Positions 1 to 7,655 of a stretch of 9,663 nucleotides of DNA are shown here, piece by piece (the stretch's first letter is position 1; every line of letters begins with the position of its first letter). Source of the stretch: Bacteroidales bacterium (lineage in GTDB: Bacteria; Bacteroidota; Bacteroidia; Bacteroidales; UBA932); assembly GCA_024689525.1 (NCBI GenBank), contig JAILDI010000090.1:1-9663 (forward strand), written 5' to 3'. The position numbers and the translations under genes were made by a program. Below the pieces are notes generated by a model. That model saw only the letters and a program-made list of their open reading frames with translations. It was not told the origin of the DNA and did no database searches.

Positions 1-486
1 AAACTCACTTCCGATATGGTTGAGGTTAGCGCGAACCAGAGCGGAGACGGCGACGGTGCACCTGCTCTGGTCGACGGCAAGGAAGCCACTTACTGGCACT
101 CGCCCTGGAGTTCATACCTGCAGAGTCCGGATCCCACTTACGGTGTCTACGTCGACATTACCCTGTCCTCACCCCTCAATGCCATCGTGTTCGAGTATTA
201 CACCCGCGCCGATAACGGCAACGGCGTTCCCGTTCACGTGGTCGTAGGCGCGAGTAACGACAAGTCCACCTGGACGGTGATAGGCGATGCCGCCACCGAG
301 GAAATGGCCGGAGCGAAGGCCGGACAGTGGGTTACCCTTCCCGTGATGAAACATACTAGCAGTTTCAAGTACATCCGCTTCGGTATCGCCGAATCTGTTG
401 CCGGCGACCTGCGCAAGAAGTACTCCGAAGGATCGCAGCCCTTCACGGCACTGGGAGAACTTGTACTTTATGGAACCTCTGAATAA
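1..486 (+). CDS. C-terminal part of a protein ending in an F5/8 type C (discoidin-like) domain; 5' end outside window
   Basis: The reading frame is open from base 1 to the TAA at 484-486, so this is the last 161 codons of a longer gene. The Met at 16-18 is internal to the domain and is probably not the start. The visible part is one F5/8 type C (CBM32-like) beta-sandwich: an ALVDGK turn followed by YWHSPW near the start, TYGVYVDI in the first core strands, a NDKSTW segment, and a closing GELVLYG strand. These domains usually bind sugars, often galactose or GalNAc, on host glycans. It resembles the C-terminal domain of the 623-aa lipoprotein at 3562-5433 (shared ALVDGK, WH.PW, TYG.Y.DI, NDKS.W) and more distantly the internal discoidin domain of the next gene. 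The next gene starts 11 nt downstream, so the two are probably co-transcribed. The N-terminal architecture is not visible; by analogy with the 623-aa protein it could be a surface lipoprotein, which is inference. Confidence 0.85.
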   Translation, partial: KLTSDMVEVSANQSGDGDGAPALVDGKEATYWHSPWSSYLQSPDPTYGVYVDITLSSPLNAIVFEYYTRADNGNGVPVHVVVGASNDKSTWTVIGDAATEEMAGAKAGQWVTLPVMKHTSSFKYIRFGIAESVAGDLRKKYSEGSQPFTALGELVLYGTSE

Positions 487-497
487 GCGCTGAGACT

Positions 498-3497
498 ATG
501 AAAGCAATATACAAATACTTTTTAATTCTGGCCCTGGCATTTGCCGCAGCGGTTTCCTGCGTCAAGGAGAATGTGCTGCCCGACGGGACGTTCAAGATCG
601 ACATGGATCAGTACTCCCTGATTGCACTCACCCAGAATGCCCAGGTTGCCTTTATCCCCGTGACTACCAACATCCCGCAGGACGAGTGGACCTTCACTTC
701 CAGCGCCGACTGGTGCAAGGTGGGCCGCAGCCTCACCTCCCAGAAGGGTGTCATGATATCGGTATCTGACAACACCGAGAAGGAAAAACAGCGTCAGGCC
801 CAGGTGTCGGTGAAAGCCGGCGCCAACGAATACACCATGACAGTGGTGCAGACGGGCTATGGCCCAGCCATCATCGTGAAGAACGTGAGCGTAGGCCCGG
901 AAGGCGGTGAGGTTTTTGTCGATGTGGTATCGAACGTCGTCATCGACGAGACTCTTGCCTCCAAGCCCAAATTCAACGCAGAAGACGGTGAGAACTGGAT
1001 CCGCTTCTCCGGCATGGAGCTGGTGAAGGGCTTTGCCACCACCCGCTTCATCTTCCAGGTGGAAGTGAACGAACTCCCGGACAAGCGCGAGGCCGTTGTT
1101 ACCTTCAACGCCCAGGACAATGCCGACAAGGATGCCAATACGCAGTGCACAATCACCCAGAACAGCATCTCAATCACCTCCACGGAGGTATTCTCCGATG
1201 AAAAGCTCGCAGTGATATCCGTAAAGGCAAACCAGGGGAGCATCTATGAAGGCCCGGCGGAGAATCTTGTCGACGGTAACTACTTCACGTATTACCATTC
1301 TCCTTACGAAACTCCTACCACGTTCCCCGTGGTGTGGGAATTCGAGTTCGCAGGCGACCGCAGGATCGACTATATAAGCATCATGCACCGTTCCAGCGGC
1401 ACTACTGCCGGTTCCCACTGGCGCGGCCAGATAGGCGAGTTCAACGTATATTATAAGGTAAATCCCACCGATGACTACGTGTTCGCCCAGAAGTTCGACT
1501 TCGAGGGCAAGGGCGGCTATCAGACGGCTTACCTTGACACTCCCATCGAGAATGCCACATGGGTGAAGATAGAGGTCCTTAACGGAGACCCCAATTCCGC
1601 CAGCTACTCCGACGGCACCTACATCACCTGCGGTGAGGTTGAATTCTTCAACAGCAACAGGGCCGAAGTGAACGACTGGATTACGCGTATCTTCACCGAT
1701 CTCTCCTGCTCCGAGCTCAAGAGCGGCGTTACCAAGAAGGACATCATCCAGATGAACGCGGTTTCCCCGTATCTGGCAACCAATGTGGCAATTCCGCTGT
1801 TCAACGGCACCTACAACGAGAAAGAGAAGGAATTCCGCATCCACAGCTATGAGCCTTATTCCGACAGCCACGTGAACAAGGCCCTGGTCATGCAGTTCTA
1901 CACCTCGATGGACAATCCCACGGGCGTAGAGGTGCATTCCGGCCAGGACATCATCGTGTGCGTGGACAAGATTCCCGCCAACCAGACGATTTCCCTTGCC
2001 GTGTACGGTGAGGAGAGCGAGTATGGCCCCAACTACGGAGGCGGCGGTGAAACGGAGAACATAAACCAGAATACCAAGCTCAACGCAGGTATCAACACCA
2101 TCCGCATCAATTCCGACGGTATGGCCTATGTGATGAACACGGTTCCCGTGGAAAACAGGGCCGATGTCTCCAGCTTCCAGAAAGTGAAGGTGCACATCCT
2201 TCCCGGCTGCGGTACGGTTCAGGGCTACTTCGACCCTGCCCGCCACACCGACGAGTTCTACAAGGAGATGCTGAACCACTGCACCTACAAGTACTTTGTG
2301 GTGAAGGGCGAGAAGTGCATGTTCCTGTTCCACACCAACCAGCTCCGCAGCGACTGGCCCAACAGCATCCGCAGCGGTATCGGCGTATGGGACGACATCG
2401 TGCGCTGGGAGCACGAGCTCATGGGACTGGACAAGATCAAGTGGTTCAACAACCACATGATGGCAGTCACCTCCAGCAATCCTGATGTGTACATGAACGC
2501 CACCAACCGCCGCGTGCAGTTCGGTGTCGGCACCATCAAGGAAATCGGCTCCCGTGAGAAGATGCAGGAAGGCACCGGCCAGGGCAATATCTGGGGCCCC
2601 GCCCACGAAATGGGCCACGTGAACCAGATGGCCATCAACTGGCGTTCCACCACAGAAAGCTCCAACAACCTCTTCTCCAACTACTGCGTGATGAAGCTCG
2701 CCGGGGATACATTCTACACCGACAAGCGCTGGTCCCGCGGCAAGAAGATCTCCGACCTGGCCGCCGATTACAACAAGAAGACCCCTTGGGCCCTTCTTGG
2801 CGACGGCAGCTATCAGGGCGAGGATCCGGAACTCCACATGAGGATGAACTGGCAGCTGTGGAACTACTACCAGAACTGCGGCTACAAGGCCGATTTCTTC
2901 CCGGCACTGTTCGCATACTTCCGCGACGGCCACCAGCTGCCGAACCAGAGCGCGCTCAGTTACTACGGCCGTGCGGAGAACGCAGGTCTGTGCCAGCTGG
3001 AGTACTACCAGGCATGCTGTATCGTCGCAGGCCAGGATCTCACCGAGTTCTTTGACGCATGGGGCTTCTTCCGCACCATCGACGTAACCTATTCTCAGTA
3101 TGGCGAGACCAAGTACACTGTGACGGATGCCATGATCGCCAACGCCAAGGCCAACGTTGCGGCTCTCGGTCTGCCCAAGGCTGCAGCCATCCAGTATCTG
3201 GAAGACCGCACTAAGCACGGCGGCGAAACCTACAGTGAAATGGGTTACTATACCCAGTACAAGAACAAGGTGAAGATCACCAAGACCCCCAAGGCCAAGA
3301 TTGACGGAACCAAGGTCAACCTTTCCGACTGCGACGAGGCCGTGGCCGTCGAGGTACGTACCGGAACCACCGAAAACGGCGAGCTCCTGTACTTCTCCAA
3401 CATGTTCAATTTCAATAGCCCCGTATCACTGTCCGGCAAGAGCCTCTGGGCCGTGCAGTATGACGGCAAGCGCGTGAAGGTTACGGTTCAGCAGTAA
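498..3497 (+). CDS. M60-family (enhancin-like) metallopeptidase lipoprotein with BACON and F5/8C domains
   Basis: A 999-aa secreted lipoprotein, probably a zinc mucin/O-glycoprotein peptidase at the cell surface. Domains in order: lipoprotein signal peptide with hydrophobic core and lipobox AVSC (lipidated Cys21); BACON domain about 38-118 (SSADWCKV core, ending TVVQTG); second BACON-like domain about 122-222 (GPEGGEV, ending TITQNS); F5/8 type C domain about 228-388 (NLVDG, YYHSP, closing CGEVEFF); M60 accessory N-terminal domain about 395-560; catalytic domain about 565-850; small Ig-like C-terminal domain about 905-999. The catalytic motif is HEMGH at 703-707 with the third ligand or helper Glu at 720 in TTESSNN, matching the M60 pattern HExxH...E followed by NN. 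Characterised gut Bacteroidota M60 enzymes such as BT4244 cleave mucin-type O-glycoproteins; this specificity is inferred by family. It starts 11 nt after the preceding stop, with no clear Shine-Dalgarno, as is normal for Bacteroidota. It ends just before a bidirectional terminator. All expected catalytic residues are present and there is no sign of a frameshift. Confidence 0.93.
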   Translation: MKAIYKYFLILALAFAAAVSCVKENVLPDGTFKIDMDQYSLIALTQNAQVAFIPVTTNIPQDEWTFTSSADWCKVGRSLTSQKGVMISVSDNTEKEKQRQAQVSVKAGANEYTMTVVQTGYGPAIIVKNVSVGPEGGEVFVDVVSNVVIDETLASKPKFNAEDGENWIRFSGMELVKGFATTRFIFQVEVNELPDKREAVVTFNAQDNADKDANTQCTITQNSISITSTEVFSDEKLAVISVKANQGSIYEGPAENLVDGNYFTYYHSPYETPTTFPVVWEFEFAGDRRIDYISIMHRSSGTTAGSHWRGQIGEFNVYYKVNPTDDYVFAQKFDFEGKGGYQTAYLDTPIENATWVKIEVLNGDPNSASYSDGTYITCGEVEFFNSNRAEVNDWITRIFTDLSCSELKSGVTKKDIIQMNAVSPYLATNVAIPLFNGTYNEKEKEFRIHSYEPYSDSHVNKALVMQFYTSMDNPTGVEVHSGQDIIVCVDKIPANQTISLAVYGEESEYGPNYGGGGETENINQNTKLNAGINTIRINSDGMAYVMNTVPVENRADVSSFQKVKVHILPGCGTVQGYFDPARHTDEFYKEMLNHCTYKYFVVKGEKCMFLFHTNQLRSDWPNSIRSGIGVWDDIVRWEHELMGLDKIKWFNNHMMAVTSSNPDVYMNATNRRVQFGVGTIKEIGSREKMQEGTGQGNIWGPAHEMGHVNQMAINWRSTTESSNNLFSNYCVMKLAGDTFYTDKRWSRGKKISDLAADYNKKTPWALLGDGSYQGEDPELHMRMNWQLWNYYQNCGYKADFFPALFAYFRDGHQLPNQSALSYYGRAENAGLCQLEYYQACCIVAGQDLTEFFDAWGFFRTIDVTYSQYGETKYTVTDAMIANAKANVAALGLPKAAAIQYLEDRTKHGGETYSEMGYYTQYKNKVKITKTPKAKIDGTKVNLSDCDEAVAVEVRTGTTENGELLYFSNMFNFNSPVSLSGKSLWAVQYDGKRVKVTVQQ

Positions 3498-3510
3498 CCT
3501 GAGCGCCTGT

Positions 3511-3553
3511 GCACAAAAAAAGACTGACCGAAAGGCCAGTCTTTTTTTTGTGT
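3511..3553. terminator. Bidirectional intrinsic terminator between convergent genes
   Basis: Seven A (3515-3521), GACTG (3522-3526), a CC/GG pair around a GAAA loop, CAGTC (3537-3541) and eight T (3542-3549) form a hairpin with A-tract and T-tract on opposite sides. It therefore works as a Rho-independent terminator on either strand. CAC at 3512-3514 can extend the stem with GTG at 3550-3552 if one T is bulged. In the plus-strand RNA, A3527 and C3536 mismatch above the main stem; in the minus-strand RNA the same pair becomes a G-U wobble, so the minus-strand hairpin is continuous. It lies in the 64-nt gap between the stop of the M60 gene and the stop of the converging 623-aa lipoprotein gene, exactly where both transcripts should end. 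Confidence 0.9.
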
Positions 3554-3561
3554 AACAGCGC

Positions 3562-5433
3562 TTACAGTTTGTAGAGCTCAATCTCGGCAACGTGTGTGCA
3601 GCCCTGGGCGGCAGGATCGCGGAGGTCCTTGCCGGAGGTGTTTTCCACGATGGAGACGCGGATGTAACGGACCGCTGCGGCTGCGTTGCAGGTGATGTTG
3701 TTGATCCACGCGCCGGAGGCGATGCCCGAGCACACATTGGCGACGTCAGCCAGAGGATCGCCCCAGGCGGACTTGTCATTTGTGCCGTAGAGAATCACGT
3801 GCTTGGGGAAGTTGCCGTCGGCAGCTCTCAGGCACATAGTGAACTCGAAGTCCTTTACACCGTTTTCAGCACCAAGGTCGATGTCGATATAGGCACCATA
3901 GGTTGCGTCGAGGTCGCTGTATTCATACACTGGTTGAGGAACTGCAGGATAGTACTCCGCAGCCTCGGCTGCAGTGCACCAGGGGGTATGCCAGAATGAT
4001 GAGGTCTTCCCGTCTACGAGGGCGGCAGGGCCTTCGCCGTCATAGTGTGCGGAGCCGTCCTTGCTGCCGGCATCGACATTCACGCTCACCATAGAGGCGT
4101 CAAGGGCGATCTGCTGCGGGCCGGTTCCCTTCCATGTGGCTATGATGGAACTGAAGCAAAGGGCCCACGGCCATCCGCCGCCATAAGTCTGCCAATCTTC
4201 CTCGGTGCAGGTCCTGAGGCCCATCGCATCGGCTCCCGTGGCGCGGATCTGGCCGCGTCCGAGGACAGTGAATTCAGCATCCACGACACTGCCTTTGTAG
4301 AAGTCCAGGGCCACATAGGGCTTGGTCTCTGCGTCGGAGTACGGGTTGTTACCGAAGATCTGGTCCTTCGGGAAAACGATGGTAGCTCCGTTGAATGTAC
4401 CGTACTGCTTTCCGGGGATGCCGGCGAACTTGGTCATCATCACGTTGCCCTTCTGGGAATTGTCACTGGCCTCGATTACAAGGTCTCCGGGCTCGTTGTT
4501 CGAAGAATAAGGACCTGCGGAAACCTTCATGTCATAGGTGCCGATGATATCTTCCAGCGTATATGTGGTCACAGAGGAAATCTCAATGGGAGCCACATTG
4601 GTGATGATATTGCGCTTGACTTCGATGGCCTGCACGATAGGGAAGGACTTGACGGAGGCCCAGCTGCTGTTGCAGAGCTCGAATTTCGAGCCTTCGGGAA
4701 TGAAGCCGGCGGGGATGAAGAAATAATAGTCGATGGTCTGGTTGGGGCCGGTGGGCGCGTTCCAGTTGTGACGGTCCTGCCAGGGGTCCACGGCGGTGGC
4801 CATCTCGATGATGCCATCATCGGTAGGAGCATACCAGCCGTTCAGGTTGTACTGGGTCTTATCCTTATCGGAAGGGATTTCCAAATAGGCATAGTATGTT
4901 TCCACCGGCACGTTCACCACGGTGAACTTCACAATGCCCGTTGCCGTGCTGAACTGGAAGAATCCATCGGCATCCTTTGTTGCAAGCAGGGGTGTGCATG
5001 ACAGAGGGTCGGTAAGGGAAGGCTTCACGGAACCCCAGAGACGGAAGCCCTTCTTCTCGGGTTCATATACGAAATCGTTGCAGGCGTATCCGTCATAAGT
5101 CTGTGTATAGGGATATGAGGCATAGTGGCTCACTTCGAATCCTTCGGGAACTTCTCCGGTGAACTCGGCCACGGGGCCATTGTCCTGGGTTGTAAACGTG
5201 ACTACCTGCTCCTCCTCCGCCTGGTTGGCTACGACTACGCCTATCTTGTCACCGGCCACCCAGGAGAATTTGCCCTGGGCGTCGTAGGCCGTCTTGGTTT
5301 CCTCGCTGAAACCGGCCTTGATGGTTACGGTATGGGTTTTTACGGGAGTTGTGTCTACCACCTGGGTACCAACCTCTTTCTGACAGGCTGCAATAGCAAG
5401 AACTGCCGCTGCGAAATATAATAACTTTTTCAT
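3562..5433 (-). CDS. Fimbrillin-like lipoprotein with C-terminal F5/8 type C domain
   Basis: A 623-aa predicted surface lipoprotein, last gene of the minus-strand operon. The signal peptide (MKKLLYFAAAVLAIAAC) ends in lipobox IAAC, lipidated at Cys17. Residues about 33-285 resemble the fimbrillin/Mfa-like fold of Bacteroidota: an early TVTIKAGF strand, KTAYDAQGKFSWVAGDKIGV, later YYFFIPAG, and closing RNIITNVAPI. Residues about 290-440 form a beta-rich, Gly- and Asp-rich module (starting TLEDIIGTYDM) that I do not recognise, possibly calycin/lipocalin-like. Residues about 445-623 are an F5/8 type C domain (ALVDGK, FWHTPW, TYGAYIDIDL, NDKSAW, closing VAEIELYKL), related to the one at 1-486. 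It starts 6 nt after the upstream stop, so translation is probably coupled. The likely role is glycan binding or adhesion at the outer membrane; no catalytic motif is seen. A polymerising fimbrial subunit is unlikely because extra domains follow the fimbrillin-like part. The start is well supported by the signal peptide. Confidence 0.9.
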   Translation of the reverse strand: MKKLLYFAAAVLAIAACQKEVGTQVVDTTPVKTHTVTIKAGFSEETKTAYDAQGKFSWVAGDKIGVVVANQAEEEQVVTFTTQDNGPVAEFTGEVPEGFEVSHYASYPYTQTYDGYACNDFVYEPEKKGFRLWGSVKPSLTDPLSCTPLLATKDADGFFQFSTATGIVKFTVVNVPVETYYAYLEIPSDKDKTQYNLNGWYAPTDDGIIEMATAVDPWQDRHNWNAPTGPNQTIDYYFFIPAGFIPEGSKFELCNSSWASVKSFPIVQAIEVKRNIITNVAPIEISSVTTYTLEDIIGTYDMKVSAGPYSSNNEPGDLVIEASDNSQKGNVMMTKFAGIPGKQYGTFNGATIVFPKDQIFGNNPYSDAETKPYVALDFYKGSVVDAEFTVLGRGQIRATGADAMGLRTCTEEDWQTYGGGWPWALCFSSIIATWKGTGPQQIALDASMVSVNVDAGSKDGSAHYDGEGPAALVDGKTSSFWHTPWCTAAEAAEYYPAVPQPVYEYSDLDATYGAYIDIDLGAENGVKDFEFTMCLRAADGNFPKHVILYGTNDKSAWGDPLADVANVCSGIASGAWINNITCNAAAAVRYIRVSIVENTSGKDLRDPAAQGCTHVAEIELYKL

Positions 5434-5439
5434 GGCCGT

Positions 5440-6372
5440 CTACTTTTCTTTAATGGTCCAGGGGTCAACATCTTCTTCGCCGTCAAGGTCTTCGCCGTGG
5501 CTGCCTTTCTTGTTCACCGTGACGGTGCAGGTGGCCTGTTTGCCGCCGCACTTGGCGGTGATGACCGCTACGCCTTCAGTGAGGCCTTTGACTGCACCGC
5601 CGGAAACGGAAGCAACCTCGGGCTTGTCCACTTCCCAGGTGATGTTGCCGGCTTCATCGGCATTCGCAGGGGTCACGGTTGCGGTGATGGTGAAGCTGTC
5701 GCCGATTTCGATTGTCTTGGAGGTAATGTCAAGGATGACGCTCTCCACATCGATAACCTTGTGGGCAACGGTGATTTTGCAGGTTGCGGTTACGTTCCCT
5801 GCTTTGGCCGTAATCGTGGCTTCGCCTTCAGCCTTGGCGGTAACCACGCCGTCCTCGACTGATGCGACGGCGGGTTTGTCGCTGCTCCAGGTAACGGTCT
5901 TGTCTTCATCGGCATTGGAAGGGGTTACAGTAGCCCTGAGGGTGACGGTTTCGCCGATGTAGAGCACCTTGGCAGTCTCGTTCAGGACGATTCCGCTGAT
6001 GAGAACTCTGTCACGGCCGCTCTGGGTTACGGCGATCGTTTTTGATACTTCTTCCGAAGAAATGGTGACAGTGGCGCTGCGAGAATCCAGGGAGGTGTTT
6101 GCCTCGATGGAAAGCTTTGCCGTGATGTCTCCGGCCTCGCCGGATGCGGGAGTCGCAACGATCCAGGAGACGCCGGAAGCGATTTTCCACTGTCTTGCGG
6201 AGTTGAAGGATACAGTTACTTCGCTTGCCGCGGAGCCGGCTGTTATCCCTTTGGTGAAGAGGGACTCGCTTGCAGCCGTGGGTGTGATGGCTGCGGGGAG
6301 CTCCTTCGGTTTGCAGCTGACCAGCATAGCCAGCGGGACTGCTGCAAGGATAAGTAGGTGTTTTAAGTTCAT
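5440..6372 (-). CDS. BACON / tandem Big_2 Ig-like domain lipoprotein
   Basis: A 310-aa predicted lipoprotein. The signal peptide ends in lipobox LVSC with lipidated Cys20. Residues about 36-118 are a BACON domain (WKIASGVSWI, then SATVTISSEE and a closing IAVTQSG strand). Two bacterial Ig-like group 2 (Big_2) domains follow at about 123-203 and 207-287. Each carries the family pattern: a strand ending in IG(E/D), TVTP(S/A)NADE, a Trp strand with a DKP.VASV turn, an EG..(T/V)ITAK strand and a final TCK/TCT strand. The last 23 residues are a short hydrophilic tail rich in Asp and Glu. No enzyme motif is present, so this is probably a structural or binding lipoprotein that presents a domain away from the membrane. 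It starts 17 nt after the sialidase stop and ends 6 nt before the fimbrillin-like gene, so it is the middle gene of a three-gene operon. The region just upstream of its start is AT-rich, with no Shine-Dalgarno. Confidence 0.9.
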   Translation of the reverse strand: MNLKHLLILAAVPLAMLVSCKPKELPAAITPTAASESLFTKGITAGSAASEVTVSFNSARQWKIASGVSWIVATPASGEAGDITAKLSIEANTSLDSRSATVTISSEEVSKTIAVTQSGRDRVLISGIVLNETAKVLYIGETVTLRATVTPSNADEDKTVTWSSDKPAVASVEDGVVTAKAEGEATITAKAGNVTATCKITVAHKVIDVESVILDITSKTIEIGDSFTITATVTPANADEAGNITWEVDKPEVASVSGGAVKGLTEGVAVITAKCGGKQATCTVTVNKKGSHGEDLDGEEDVDPWTIKEK

Positions 6373-6389
6373 AAAAGAGTTAATATGGT

Positions 6390-7619
6390 TTATTGTATTA
6401 TGTATGACAGTGGAATGGCCTGGAAAACAATGTCCGCCGTAGATCCTTCGTAAAGGATACCCACGGTGTTCCTGTCCACCATAGTAAGGCAGCTGTAGCC
6501 CAGGGAGCCGCCGGGGTCCACGAGGAGCTTGTGTGTCCAGGTTGCGCCCTTGTCCAGGCTGGCCTGGATGGTCATGTGGTCTCTCCAGCCGGTTTCAGTC
6601 TGGGGGTTGGAGAAAAGGAGTATGTCCCTTCGGAGACAGTTCTTCTTTGCTTTTACATAGAGAAGCGAGGCCTGGCATGTGGGTTCGAACAGTTTGCCGT
6701 TGGATACATGTTCCGTCCAGGTGCGGCCGAGGTCGGTGGTAATGTAATTGCGGCGGTAGCGGGAGTCGGTTTCGTCCCTCATGGTGAGGAGCAGTACTCC
6801 CGGTTCAATCTCGGCCACTGAGGCTTCGCTGGTTACGGTGTGGGCCGGATTGTGAGCGTGCCAGGTGCGGCCGTGATCCTTGGAGTATGCGATGCCGGAG
6901 TTCAGCGGATACAGGCCGTGCATGCTCCGGCTCTCTCCCTCCTGGTGCTGAATGGGTATTACCAGGGTTCCATCGGCCATGGTAATTCCGCGCCCGGGGC
7001 CCTGGAAGGTCATTCTCCAGCCTTCCTGTTTGATCTGGCGGGTGAGGTTCACTGGCTCGCTCCAGCTTCGGCCGTCGTCGGAGGAGCGCACCATCATCAG
7101 CTGAGGAGTGTCGATGATTTCGAAGCCTGTGCCGGCCCAGGCGAGGGAGCGCCTGTCGTAGTCGCTGCCGTGGCCGTGAGTCCATACGGCGAAGCAGAAG
7201 ACATCGCCCGTTTTGTCATCGACCAGAAGGCAGGGATCGCCGATGCCGTTTTCACTTTCCGGCAGGCCGCCATATCGGCCCATGTCCATGGCAAGGGACA
7301 GCGGGCTCCATGTCCTGCCGCCGTCGGTGGAGCGTCTTACGCCCACGTCGATGTCGGCCTGAAGGTCTCCGTAGTGCTTATAACGCACGTCATAAGCTGC
7401 GATGAGGGTGCCTTTGGGCGTGGTTACAAGGGCGGGGATGCGGAAGCCGGCAACTACTTCCGAGGAGTCGCCGCGTACGCTCACCACGTCGCCTCCGGTG
7501 TTCAGGACTGCGGAATAGGATTCGCCTTTGCTCTTCGAGCCTGCAAACATGCTTTTGCAGCTGTGTGCGGCAAGCAGTGCGGGCACTGTCAGCAAAAGGA
7601 GAAGATGACTGGGCTTCAT
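6390..7619 (-). CDS. nanH: Exo-alpha-sialidase (neuraminidase), GH33 family
   Basis: A 409-aa secreted sialidase that hydrolyses terminal sialic acids from host glycans. After an N-terminal signal sequence (hydrophobic residues 6-18, then AHSC at 18-21, a non-canonical lipobox, so lipoprotein or type I cleavage remain open), the six-bladed propeller carries FRIP at 59-62 (Arg60 of the arginine triad). Five Asp-boxes follow: STDGGRTW 97-104, SSDDGRSW 179-186, SKDHGRTW 246-253, TTDLGRTW 294-301 and SLDKGATW 354-361. Arg281 (TMRDE) and Arg346 (GWRDH) are likely to complete the triad. Tyr375 in GYSCLTM fits the nucleophile, with Glu265 or Glu270 as its partner, and an Asp in DLQADID (85-91) fits the acid/base. 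The ATG at 7619 is preferred: a longer GTG start at 7652 would lie within the promoter and upstream of the predicted transcript start. First gene of an operon with the two lipoproteins that follow. Length fits a single-domain bacterial GH33. Confidence 0.95.
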   Translation of the reverse strand: MKPSHLLLLLTVPALLAAHSCKSMFAGSKSKGESYSAVLNTGGDVVSVRGDSSEVVAGFRIPALVTTPKGTLIAAYDVRYKHYGDLQADIDVGVRRSTDGGRTWSPLSLAMDMGRYGGLPESENGIGDPCLLVDDKTGDVFCFAVWTHGHGSDYDRRSLAWAGTGFEIIDTPQLMMVRSSDDGRSWSEPVNLTRQIKQEGWRMTFQGPGRGITMADGTLVIPIQHQEGESRSMHGLYPLNSGIAYSKDHGRTWHAHNPAHTVTSEASVAEIEPGVLLLTMRDETDSRYRRNYITTDLGRTWTEHVSNGKLFEPTCQASLLYVKAKKNCLRRDILLFSNPQTETGWRDHMTIQASLDKGATWTHKLLVDPGGSLGYSCLTMVDRNTVGILYEGSTADIVFQAIPLSYIIQ

Positions 7620-7626
7620 TGGCGTT

Positions 7627-7655
7627 TTAGTGTATAATATGCAAATATACACTAA
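7627..7655. promoter_or_regulatory. Perfect 10-bp inverted repeat over the sialidase promoter, candidate operator
   Basis: TTAGTGTATA (7627-7636) and TATACACTAA (7646-7655) are exact reverse complements separated by a 9-nt spacer. The right arm and spacer contain the -7 element and the left arm covers the predicted transcription start. A bound dimeric regulator would therefore block RNA polymerase, which suggests repression. As RNA it would form only a weak AU-rich hairpin with no following U-run on either strand, so an intrinsic terminator is unlikely. The regulator is not in the window. Confidence 0.6.

Noticed and set aside
1170..3218. A 682-codon open frame on the minus strand opposite the M60 gene
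   Set aside because: It lies wholly antisense to a well-supported enzyme. Its product is repetitive in Val, His, Gly and Ala with no domain, and high GC with biased codons explains the lack of stops.
4045..5001. A 318-codon plus-strand frame opposite the fimbrillin-like lipoprotein gene
   Set aside because: Antisense shadow, no recognisable domain, and composition typical of reverse-strand reading of a GC-rich gene.
5440..6372. The two Big_2 domains as a DNA tandem repeat
   Set aside because: The similarity is at protein level only; the nucleotide sequences have diverged and no long exact repeat is seen.
6840..7637. A 265-codon plus-strand frame opposite the sialidase
   Set aside because: It lies opposite conserved Asp-box coding sequence and has no recognisable features of its own.
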